Shown here: positions 6,714 through 13,163 of the stretch, piece by piece | How the letters are laid out: the number at the start of each line of letters is the position of its first letter | Position numbering within the stretch: position 1 is the first letter of the stretch | Source of the DNA: Deltaproteobacteria bacterium | GTDB lineage: Bacteria; Desulfobacterota; Desulfobacteria; Desulfobacterales; JAFDCJ01 | Direction: 5' to 3' | Assembly (NCBI GenBank): GCA_019310665.1 | Contig: JAFDDW010000020.1 | Coordinates: forward strand, 1 to 13,163 | DNA length: 13,163 bases | Notes under the pieces: model-generated | Seen by the model: only the letters and a program-made list of their open reading frames with translations | Told to the model about the DNA's origin: nothing | Database searches by the model: none | Program-made: the position numbers and the translations under genes

Positions 6714-9700
6714 TCAAAAGAGCTTAAGCTGCTTCTGTTCCGCCCTTTCTTTCATTTTCTTCTGTTGGGGTGTTTCGTCCTTTTTGAGCTGATTTTCAAT
6801 GTCGGCAACAAAGGGGGAACATGAGCGGAGCTCGGATTTGCCGAATATCCGGCGTTCTTTGGCCCGGGTTAGGTAAAGCCTTTCCATGGCCCGGGTCATG
6901 GCCACATAGAACAGTCTTCTTTCTTCAGCCAAATCCGCCTGCTCATGATCGTGTCTCTTATAAGGGATGTAGTCCTGCTCACAGCCGGCAATAAACACCA
7001 CCGCAAACTCCAGTCCTTTGGCAGCGTGCATGGTCATGAATGACACTTTTTCAACCTGTGGTGCATAGGCATCCGTATCCGTGTGCAGGGCGATGGCCAC
7101 CAAAAATTCAGCGGTGCTGGTATTAAATTGCCGGGCCAACTCAACGAGCCCGGCAAATGCTTCCCGGGTGGTTGTATCTTTGTTCAACATGCCGGAAAGT
7201 TTGGTGTTTTTTTCAAGATACAGCAATCTGTCAGCCACCGTCAGCGATGACATATCCGCTTTGTATTGTTTGATTTGATTGTAAAAATCATTTAACAACT
7301 GTTGCTTGGGGGCCTGCATTGCGGGTATGGGAAACCTGACCGCTTTACTCAAACCTTCCGAAAGCGCAAATCGATTCCGGAGGCACCACTCCTTAAATTG
7401 CCCAAAGGCTTTCAACCCGAAACCGGGCAGGGCCAGTTGAAGGATTTTTTTATGATCAAAAAACCCGCCGCATTCTTCAAAGACTTTAAAAAATGAAATC
7501 AGTTCCGGCAAACCATCCTGGCTTAAGGCAGTTTCCCGGCTGGCAATTTGAAAGGGGATCCCCTTTTTTTCAAAAACATCAGCCAAGGCCCGATGCTGGG
7601 CATGGGTCCGGTATAAAACCGCAAAGTCGGAATAACTGCGCATGTGGGTCAGATTGGCATCTTTGATAATACCGGTATCAATCGAATGAAAACCGGTGCC
7701 TCCGATCTGTTGCTCGATGATCCGGCCAATGGTTTCGGCTTCCGTCTTTTCTGTGGGCAACTCCAGAATACTGATGGCTTTTACACCGTCTATTTGTGAA
7801 TAGGTGCGAATATCAGCAGAATCAAGGCGGTGATCCTGGATCACCTGGAAGGAGGCACTTAAAATGGTCCGGGTCGACCGGTAATTGCGGGTTAAGCGGA
7901 TCACCGCGGCATCGGGGTAATCATTGATGAAACGTTTAAAATAAGTAACGTCGGAACCCCTGAATCCATAAATGGATTGATTAGGATCTCCAATAACACA
8001 CAGATTCTTGACGGATTTGCCGTCCGGCGCCAGGGCCCTTATAATGCGATACTGGGCCTGGTTTAAATCCTGGTATTCATCGACAAAAATATGCTGAAAT
8101 TTTTTCTGATACCGCCGGCTCTGATTGGATCTGGATTCCAGCAGTCGGACGATGTTAAAAATCAGATCTTCAAAGTCACAAAATTCCTGAATTGACAAAA
8201 GCTGCTGATACTCCAAATAAATATCTGAAATCACATTGTTTTCAGAATCATCCGATTTTAATTTCGCAAATTCATCAGGGGTCAGGACCTGCTGCTTGGC
8301 GGCAATAATGCGGTTTAAAATCTCTTGCGGTTTCAATGAAACCTTCTTTCCCTCTGCCTGCACTTGTTTAACGGCCTCGCCAATTATTGCTTTGCGATGA
8401 TCCTCATCAACAATACCGCCGGGCTTAATCTTTTGGTCGTTTAGGATATTAAAACAAAAGGAATGAAAGGTTGCCACCAGGGGTAAGGCGGGGGGGTCTC
8501 CCATCAGGGAATTCAATCTTGCGCGCATCTCCTGGGCAGCTTTGTTGGTAAAGGTGACCGCCAGAACGTGTTGGGGTGACACGCCTTTTTTCATAATTAA
8601 GTGGGCAATGCGATGGGTCAGGGTGTGGGTTTTTCCGGTGCCGGGTCCGGCAATAATTAACAGGGGCCCGCCGGAATATTCCACGGCCCTGCGCTGCTCG
8701 TTGTTGAGTTGATCAATGGCGCTCAATAATGCCGGTTTGCATTCCGTATCCCCTGACGACAGTTCTGACATTTTTTCCGGCTCAAAGGGTAATTTATGGG
8801 GGAATGAGGCCACACGGATTTTAACCGGTTCCGGTTGGAGCGGAGGCGGGGCCGGTATCGAAAAGAGCGCCTTTTGACCCGTTAAAAGCTCGCGTTCATT
8901 GGCTCTGAACATTTTAACCTGTCCATATTCACCATCATATCCGGGCAGTATTTCTATTTCGTTGTTTCGCATTCTTCGAATGGCTTCACCCAGCAGGGGT
9001 ATCCCGGCCCGGTCAATCACCTCCGGTTCAAGAGAATGCAGTATGGTAAGTTCGGGTCCCAACTCATTAATAGCGGTTTGGTAGTTTTTTAAAACTTTTT
9101 TCGACTTTGGCCCGACCTTAAAAATTTCAGCTAAAAGATTAACCAGTTGAACCATACTGTAATAGGTGGGACTACCAGGCGGTCTTTGATCCTGGTCGCG
9201 ATCCGCCAACTCCTCCACCCGGTATAAAACCCCGATGGTCAGTTCTTTGCCGCAGACCGGGCATTTGCCGTTACAATCCATGGTTTCTTTGGGATGCAGC
9301 CTGATTTTGCAGTTGCGATGACCATCATAGTGATATTTGCCTTCTTGCGGATAAAACTCAAAGGTACCCAGAAACCGATCGGCGTCTCCACTTTTGATGG
9401 CTGATTTTATACCGCTAAAAGATAGGTCTGTATTCAGCAAGTTGGCTTCCCGGCCCAAATTCAGCGGGGAATGGGCGTCCGAATTGGACACCAGAGTCAA
9501 GCCATCCAACCCCGAAACCCGCCAGTTCATGGGGGGATCGGATGACAGTCCGGTTTCAACGGCAAAAATGTTCGGTGTTAGATCTTCGAAGCATTCTTCA
9601 AGGGAATCAAAGCCGGATTTGGAACCCAGAACCGAAAACCAGGGCGTCCAGATGTGGGCCGGAATTAAATAACCCTCATCCGATGATTCCAGTAAAATTT

Positions 9701-10145
9701 CCAAAAGATCCCGGGCATCCAGTCCCAGAATCGGTCTGCCGTCGGATTTTATGTTGCCGATGCGATCCAGTTTGGCATTGAATTTTTCGGCAACCGCCAG
9801 ATTCGGAACCAGAATCAGGTTGTGATTTTTGCGGGTTTTATCGTTTTTCTTATAAATATTGCTGATTTCAGTCGACAGAATAAAACGAACTTCGGCCCGG
9901 CATGATGAAGGGACCTGTTGGTCACATATTCCGGCATATTCGTCTTTGAGTTTGAAAAGGCCGGGCTCGGCCGCTTGCAGTTTATCACCAATTTCTGAAA
10001 ACCATTCCGGATAGGTAAAATCGCCGGTTCCGACCACCGTGACACCTTTTATTTGGGCGGCGATATACAAATTTTCAAGATCCAGATTTTTAGCGGTTGC
10101 CCGGGAAAATTTAGAATGAACGTGAAAATCGGCAATAAATTTCAT
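6714..10145 (-). CDS. Endonuclease Q-UvrD/PcrA helicase fusion protein with C-terminal clamp-binding motif
   Basis: A 1143-residue two-part DNA repair protein. Residues 1-425 are an endonuclease Q-like PHP domain: FHVHSKFSRAT (D6, H8, H10), GTGDFTYPEW (D42), STEISNIYKK (E93), LIPAHIWTPWF (H164), ETGLSSDPPMNWR, NSDAH (D223, H225), a Cys4 zinc site (C279, C291, C295, C298) and PGYDGEYG (401-408). EndoQ nicks DNA on the 5' side of deaminated bases or abasic sites. A proline-rich linker (about 430-445) leads to a full superfamily 1A helicase: Walker A AGPGTGKT (499-506, K505), TFTNKAAQEM, VDEYQD (688-693), GDPNQSIYGFRGSD (719-732), LTRNYRST (751-758), MTMHAAKGLE (1037-1046) and RRLFYVAMTRA (1076-1086). 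The tail is charged and ends in QLKLF, a sliding-clamp binding motif. The start is firm: GGAG lies 4 bases before the ATG. It is divergent from the rdgC-like genes. The domain calls are strong; joint action in repair is inferred. Confidence 0.92.
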   Translation of the reverse strand: MKFIADFHVHSKFSRATAKNLDLENLYIAAQIKGVTVVGTGDFTYPEWFSEIGDKLQAAEPGLFKLKDEYAGICDQQVPSSCRAEVRFILSTEISNIYKKNDKTRKNHNLILVPNLAVAEKFNAKLDRIGNIKSDGRPILGLDARDLLEILLESSDEGYLIPAHIWTPWFSVLGSKSGFDSLEECFEDLTPNIFAVETGLSSDPPMNWRVSGLDGLTLVSNSDAHSPLNLGREANLLNTDLSFSGIKSAIKSGDADRFLGTFEFYPQEGKYHYDGHRNCKIRLHPKETMDCNGKCPVCGKELTIGVLYRVEELADRDQDQRPPGSPTYYSMVQLVNLLAEIFKVGPKSKKVLKNYQTAINELGPELTILHSLEPEVIDRAGIPLLGEAIRRMRNNEIEILPGYDGEYGQVKMFRANERELLTGQKALFSIPAPPPLQPEPVKIRVASFPHKLPFEPEKMSELSSGDTECKPALLSAIDQLNNEQRRAVEYSGGPLLIIAGPGTGKTHTLTHRIAHLIMKKGVSPQHVLAVTFTNKAAQEMRARLNSLMGDPPALPLVATFHSFCFNILNDQKIKPGGIVDEDHRKAIIGEAVKQVQAEGKKVSLKPQEILNRIIAAKQQVLTPDEFAKLKSDDSENNVISDIYLEYQQLLSIQEFCDFEDLIFNIVRLLESRSNQSRRYQKKFQHIFVDEYQDLNQAQYRIIRALAPDGKSVKNLCVIGDPNQSIYGFRGSDVTYFKRFINDYPDAAVIRLTRNYRSTRTILSASFQVIQDHRLDSADIRTYSQIDGVKAISILELPTEKTEAETIGRIIEQQIGGTGFHSIDTGIIKDANLTHMRSYSDFAVLYRTHAQHRALADVFEKKGIPFQIASRETALSQDGLPELISFFKVFEECGGFFDHKKILQLALPGFGLKAFGQFKEWCLRNRFALSEGLSKAVRFPIPAMQAPKQQLLNDFYNQIKQYKADMSSLTVADRLLYLEKNTKLSGMLNKDTTTREAFAGLVELARQFNTSTAEFLVAIALHTDTDAYAPQVEKVSFMTMHAAKGLEFAVVFIAGCEQDYIPYKRHDHEQADLAEERRLFYVAMTRAMERLYLTRAKERRIFGKSELRSCSPFVADIENQLKKDETPQQKKMKERAEQKQLKLF

Positions 10146-10192
10146 AAAGCTCCTATCTCAATAGATTTTGCTTGTAACAAGGGTCCAAACAC

Positions 10193-10234
10193 GCTATATA
10201 TTTATTTTTAAAGGTTTTCAATACCATATATAGC
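10193..10234. promoter_or_regulatory. 9-bp perfect inverted repeat in the divergent spacer; possible operator
   Basis: GCTATATAT (10193-10201) and its exact reverse complement ATATATAGC (10226-10234) are 24 bases apart in the 137-bp spacer between the EndoQ-helicase and rdgC-like genes. On the - strand a TTGAAA (10216-10221) with TATATA (10195-10200, 15-base spacer) or TATAGC (10193-10198, 17-base spacer) could drive the helicase gene, so the -10 would overlap one arm. On the + strand TATAAC at 10236-10241 follows the other arm. The layout suits a shared operator, but a hairpin or chance in A+T-rich DNA is possible. Confidence 0.4.
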
Positions 10235-10282
10235 ATATAACCCCACTTGGAATTGACTATTTAATCTTCAATAATTTAAGAT

Positions 10283-10897
10283 ATGAGTATTTGGTCCAGC
10301 AAGGTTTCGATTACCCAATATAATGTTCAGGGTAAAATCAACTCACCTATAATAGAATTTATTACCAGTGGATTGGTTAGCAATACAATTGCGGAGATTG
10401 ACCAACAGGTCTCAGACAGGGCGGTGGGATGGACCTCGGTTGATAAACCCTTCCAGCCCGACTTTAGTGGTTCTTCATTTGTTTTTGGCAACTATTTTGT
10501 TTTTGCCCTTAGAATTGACAAAAAAAATATTGCAGCCAAAATCCTAAAAAAACATTACACCATTGAAGCCGCCAGAAGGATGTTGGAAAGTGGACGGGAT
10601 TATTTATCCAAAACCGAAAAACAATTGATTAAAGATCATGTTCTAAATACACTTAGTTTACGAATACCGGCAACCCCCAATATATACGATATTGTCTGGA
10701 ATTATGAAGAATCCAGTTTGTGGTTTTTTTCCAATCTGAAAGCAGCCAATGAAGAATTGGAAACCCTTTTTTCCAATTCTTTTAACCTGACGATAATAAG
10801 AATTTTTCCCTATACCGCAGCGGATCTGTCTTCAAATCTTGTGGATTCTCAACGTGATGATCTTCAAAAAATTTCTCCGACTCAGTTTGTTAAGTAA
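10283..10897 (+). CDS. rdgC: RdgC-like protein, N-terminal part (recombination-associated)
   Basis: A 204-residue protein that matches the first two thirds of RdgC by eye. E. coli RdgC (about 303 residues) is a ring-shaped dimer that coats double-stranded DNA and limits RecA-driven recombination. The shared features are the GW after the first helix (G49-W50), an IDKKNIAAKILKK strand-helix segment (78-90; compare EEKILPSPVIK), the LSKTEKQLIKDHVLNTL segment (108-124; compare KKTEKDSLKDEVLHSLL), a WNYEESSLWFFS strand (139-150) in place of IDTVNGLIMVD, and the AANEELETLF helix (154-163). The part that corresponds to the RdgC C-terminus is missing and appears as the next ORF, in the same frame after a single TAA at 10895-10897. 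No good ribosome binding site precedes the ATG. Codons are A+T-rich compared with the glycogen genes. Confidence 0.75.
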   Translation: MSIWSSKVSITQYNVQGKINSPIIEFITSGLVSNTIAEIDQQVSDRAVGWTSVDKPFQPDFSGSSFVFGNYFVFALRIDKKNIAAKILKKHYTIEAARRMLESGRDYLSKTEKQLIKDHVLNTLSLRIPATPNIYDIVWNYEESSLWFFSNLKAANEELETLFSNSFNLTIIRIFPYTAADLSSNLVDSQRDDLQKISPTQFVK

Positions 10898-10900
10898 ATT

Positions 10901-11428
10901 ATGATCGACGTTGCTATTGCATACAATCGTTATAAATTTCTCGGGGAAGAATTTCTGACCTGGCTATGGTACGTGATTGAAAACGACCAAATTCTAATCA
11001 AAAATTTTGACCGGAATTTTGTCGGCCTTGAAATCGGAGACCGGATTGTATTTGAAAATCGCCGCAAAGAATCGCCCGAACGTATTACTATTAAAGGAGA
11101 AGAAGCCGGTTTAGAAGAAGGAATTCTGGCATTAAAAAATGGCGCCCTGGTTACTGAATTGAATATGATTTATAGATCAGCTGAATTGGTTTGGCAATTT
11201 ACGCTCAAAGGTGAAAGTTTAAATTTCAGCAGTTTAAATATACCTAAAACAGATTTGCCCGATTCGGATGAAGATATCGAAGGATTTGTGCTTGAAAAAC
11301 TGTTTCTTTACGACAAGTCGCTGCAACTTGTGAAAAATTTATTCGCCCACTTTGTTAAATTAAGAATATCAAATAAATGGCTAAACAAAGAGGTCTCCAG
11401 TATCAGAAAATGGATCCAGTCATCCTAA
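10901..11428 (+). CDS. RdgC C-terminal-like protein (second half of a split RdgC)
   Basis: A 175-residue protein. Its middle and end (about 60-155) follow the order of elements in the C-terminal third of E. coli RdgC: an ITIKGEE strand, a GILALKNGALVTELNMIY helix-strand unit (74-91; compare EITNHIEAGKVVTKLALDW), LVWQFTLKGESLNFSSLNIP (97-115; compare RIQFVMCDDGSLKRLKF), an acidic DSDEDIEGFVLEKLF segment (compare NEDIDREDFAQRF), then a helix KSLQLVKNLFAHFV (compare ELAALIQNLI). The first 55 residues, with FLGEEFLTWLWY (13-24), are longer than the matching E. coli stretch. It starts 4 bases after the upstream stop, in the same frame, with no ribosome binding site of its own, so translation probably depends on the gene before it. 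The RdgC relation is a by-eye inference; otherwise it would be a conserved hypothetical protein. Confidence 0.6.
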   Translation: MIDVAIAYNRYKFLGEEFLTWLWYVIENDQILIKNFDRNFVGLEIGDRIVFENRRKESPERITIKGEEAGLEEGILALKNGALVTELNMIYRSAELVWQFTLKGESLNFSSLNIPKTDLPDSDEDIEGFVLEKLFLYDKSLQLVKNLFAHFVKLRISNKWLNKEVSSIRKWIQSS

Positions 11429-11692
11429 TATTCTGAATTTTTATTTATTTTTAAACATTGCTTTTGACGAAAAGATATTCATTTTTTGTTGATATCCTCA
11501 TGGTTTTGAACAATTATTTTTTTATTGACTAAATCATGACATTTATAGGGTTTTAATGATTATGTTATTGGCATTGACTGGCATTTAATTTTCATATATT
11601 TTTAATCAGTTAGAAAGTTATTAGGTTTATGAACAATGTATTATTATTATCTTTTATTATTTTATAATTAATAAATATTAAGGAAATTAAAG
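11429..11692. other. Very A+T-rich spacer upstream of dnaN; candidate regulatory or origin DNA
   Basis: A 264-bp non-coding stretch, about four fifths A+T by eye, with a low-complexity TTATTATTATTATC-like run and further T/A tracts at 11640-11680. TTATGAACA (11628-11636) differs by one base from the DnaA-box consensus TTATNCACA; no perfect box is seen. The base composition would suit an unwinding element, but with neither dnaA nor perfect boxes present an origin cannot be called. The promoter and ribosome binding site for dnaN are listed separately. Confidence 0.35.
11574..11602 (+). promoter_or_regulatory. Candidate sigma-70 promoter for dnaN-gyrB
   Basis: TTGACT at 11574-11579 and TATTTT at 11597-11602 are separated by 17 bases, a good fit to a housekeeping promoter about 90 bases before the dnaN start. 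The region is A+T-rich, so chance hexamers are common. A second TTGACT at 11525-11530 has no -10 partner at proper distance. Confidence 0.4.
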
Positions 11693-12811
11693 ATGAAGGC
11701 TACGATTAACAAAAATGAAATTTTGCCGGTTTTAGCCAAAATCCAAGGATTGGCCGGACGAAAAACCAATCTGGCCATTACGACCAATGTTTTAATTCAG
11801 GCTGGAGAATCCGGAATAACAATTTCGGCCACCGATCTTGAAACCGGTTTCGAAGGTTTTTATCCCGCTAAAATAGAGGACCAGGGAACAATTACTATTA
11901 ATGCCAGAAAGTTATACGAGATTGTCAGAGACTTTCCCAGTGAGGATATTTATGTCAATGAAGTTGAAAACCACTGGATTGAAATCGGAAATCAGAATGT
12001 TGAATATCATATCGTCGGTTTGAATCCGGATGATTTTCCGGAGATCCCTAAAATAGAAGAGGTTGATTTTTTTGAGATCGATTCAACTGTGTTTCACAAA
12101 ATGATTGAGAAAACCGTTATAATCAGCGGTGCATCCGATGATAACAGGGCCCATATCATCGGAATTTATGCTGAACGCATCCAGGAGAAAGATCAAAAAA
12201 TATTCAGAATGGTTTCTACCGACGGTAGCCGATTGTCAAAAGCAGACTGTATCTTTGATACGGCTTTTGATTTACCGGCGGGTGCCAATGTATTGATTCC
12301 TAAAAAGGGACTGGTTGAAGTTACTAAATTCCTTGATTCTGAAAGATCGGTAAAAATAGGTATCAAAGACAATAATTTTATTGTGAAAAAGGAAAAAGAA
12401 ACCCTGATCATCCGATTGCTTGAGGGAGATTTTCCGGAATATGGCGATATCGTTGTTAAAACCGATGGAAATGATATTATATTAGATCGCCAATTATTTT
12501 TAATGATGTTAAAACGCATGTCCATTTTATCCTCCGAGGAGTATAAGGGGGTTATTTTTCATTTTACCAAGGAAAAACTGGTCATAAACTCTACCAACCC
12601 CGATATCGGGGAGTCCAAAGAAGATATGGCTATTTCCTATGGCGGGGACCCGGTGGAAGTGATGTATAATCCCAAATTTTTTATCGACACCCTGGGAGTA
12701 CTCGACGACGATAACATTGTCCTGAATATAATCGACGATCAAAAACCCTGTAAGATAGAGGGTGAAAATGATAAATCTTATTTAAGCGTAGTCATGCCGA
12801 TGAGAATATGA
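11693..12811 (+). CDS. dnaN: DNA polymerase III beta subunit (sliding clamp)
   Basis: A 372-residue protein of normal length for the bacterial beta clamp, the ring that tethers polymerases and repair proteins to DNA. Typical features are the N-terminal MKATINKNEILPVLAKIQGLAGRK, the SATDLETGFEG segment (about 45-55), VEYHIVGLNPDDFPEIP (103-119), VSTDGSRLSKAD (about 178-189), RLLEGDFPEYGDI (about 241-253), and the C-terminal MPMRI, where MPMR(L/I) forms part of the peptide-binding pocket. The start is firm: AAGGA at 11680-11684 lies 8 bases before the ATG. The stop TGA overlaps the gyrB ATG (ATGA, 12808-12811), so the two are translationally coupled. dnaA does not precede it in this window and recF does not follow it. 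Confidence 0.97.
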   Translation: MKATINKNEILPVLAKIQGLAGRKTNLAITTNVLIQAGESGITISATDLETGFEGFYPAKIEDQGTITINARKLYEIVRDFPSEDIYVNEVENHWIEIGNQNVEYHIVGLNPDDFPEIPKIEEVDFFEIDSTVFHKMIEKTVIISGASDDNRAHIIGIYAERIQEKDQKIFRMVSTDGSRLSKADCIFDTAFDLPAGANVLIPKKGLVEVTKFLDSERSVKIGIKDNNFIVKKEKETLIIRLLEGDFPEYGDIVVKTDGNDIILDRQLFLMMLKRMSILSSEEYKGVIFHFTKEKLVINSTNPDIGESKEDMAISYGGDPVEVMYNPKFFIDTLGVLDDDNIVLNIIDDQKPCKIEGENDKSYLSVVMPMRI

Positions 12812-13163
12812 ACGAAGAAGCCAAAATAAATAATTATACCGAAGACGATATTAAAGTATTGGAAGGCCTGGAAGCTGTTCGTCTAAGGCCGGCCATGTAT
12901 ATTGGCAATGTAGATGTTGCCGGACTCCATCATCTGGTTTACGAAGTTGTGGACAACAGTATTGATGAAGCCATGGCCGGTTACTGTGACCTGATAAAGG
13001 TGACCATTCATACGGACAACAGCATTAGTGTGGTGGATAATGGGCGCGGCATTCCGGTTGGTATACACAAGAAAGAGAAAATACCGGCCGTCGAAGTGGT
13101 TATGACCAAGCTTCATGCCGGCGGAAAATTTGATAATCATTCCTACAAAGTGTCTGGTGGTTT
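12808..13163 (+). CDS. gyrB: DNA gyrase subunit B, N-terminal fragment
   Basis: An ORF of 118 codons starts at ATG 12808, overlapping the dnaN stop by 4 bases, and runs off the right edge of the window. The fragment is the start of the GHKL ATPase domain: LEGLEAVRLRPAMYIG (18-33), YEVVDNSIDEAMAG (45-58) with the catalytic Glu at 46 and the Mg-binding Asn at 50, VVDNGRGIPVG (75-85), and LHAGGKFDN (102-110). GyrB supplies ATP-driven DNA strand passage for negative supercoiling. ParE shares this domain, but the position directly after dnaN favours GyrB. The 3' part cannot be judged. Confidence 0.95.
   Translation, partial: MNEEAKINNYTEDDIKVLEGLEAVRLRPAMYIGNVDVAGLHHLVYEVVDNSIDEAMAGYCDLIKVTIHTDNSISVVDNGRGIPVGIHKKEKIPAVEVVMTKLHAGGKFDNHSYKVSGG

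Noticed and set aside
6722..6731. 10-bp palindrome AGCTTAAGCT
   Set aside because: It is fully accounted for by the codons of the C-terminal Q-L-K-L residues; no sign of a separate site.
6633..6824. A 63-codon hydrophobic ORF on the + strand, possible small membrane protein
   Set aside because: Its second half lies antisense to the C-terminal end of the helicase gene and its first half is in A+T-rich spacer, where codons for hydrophobic residues arise by chance; no ribosome binding site.
10253..10281. Promoter TTGACT with a downstream -10 for the rdgC-like gene
   Set aside because: The hexamer at 17-base spacing (TTAAGA) ends one base before the ATG, so the transcript would start inside the coding region.
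11485..11493. Reverse DnaA-box-like TGTTGATAT
   Set aside because: Two mismatches to the consensus within an A+T-rich stretch; expected by chance.
11628..11636. DnaA box TTATGAACA
   Set aside because: One mismatch to TTATNCACA and no cluster of others nearby; not enough to call an origin.
12883..13140. 85-codon ORF on the - strand near the right edge
   Set aside because: It is opposite the conserved GyrB ATPase domain, which reads in frame from 12808 to the end.
1..13163. CRISPR arrays, tRNA or rRNA genes, mobile elements
   Set aside because: I looked for regular spaced repeats, cloverleaf-like sequences and transposase or integrase motifs and found none.

Overview
The window looks like a chromosomal segment of a Gram-negative, anaerobe-type bacterium, most likely a Desulfobacterota/'deltaproteobacterium' (Desulfobacterales-like). 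This is an inference from protein style: a eukaryote-like GH13_8 branching enzyme, an endonuclease Q-UvrD fusion, a divergent RdgC, and dnaN running straight into gyrB. No rRNA or other phylogenetic marker is present to prove it.

Left part (1-4235, + strand) is a glycogen metabolism cluster: the 3' end of an alpha-glucan phosphorylase (glgP), a GT5 glycogen synthase (glgA) and a branching enzyme (glgB). Together they cover chain elongation from ADP-glucose, branching, and phosphorolytic breakdown. The glgP stop codon sits in a perfect 41-bp tandem duplication, and the spacers after glgP and glgA each hold a GGGGC/GCCCC hairpin.

Middle part (4250-6593) has three genes. An unrecognised six-helix membrane protein (- strand) is divergent from an M55/DppA-type zinc D-aminopeptidase (+ strand). 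The latter converges on a small exported lytic transglycosylase with a DUF4124 domain (- strand).

Right part (6714-13163) is about DNA. A 1143-residue protein on the - strand joins an endonuclease Q-like PHP nuclease (deaminated-base repair) to a complete UvrD/PcrA-type helicase, and its last five residues, QLKLF, form a canonical sliding-clamp binding motif. Divergent from it are two tandem ORFs that look like the N- and C-terminal halves of RdgC, in the same reading frame and separated by one TAA. After a 264-bp very A+T-rich spacer come dnaN (the beta clamp itself) and the start of gyrB, overlapping by ATGA with no recF between them. The genes from about 10.15 kb onward are visibly more A+T-rich than the glycogen cluster.

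The most interesting content is the fused EndoQ-helicase with its clamp motif, encoded about 1.5 kb from the clamp gene, and the split RdgC between them. This could be a one-polypeptide 'nick, unwind, recruit the clamp' repair machine for deaminated DNA.
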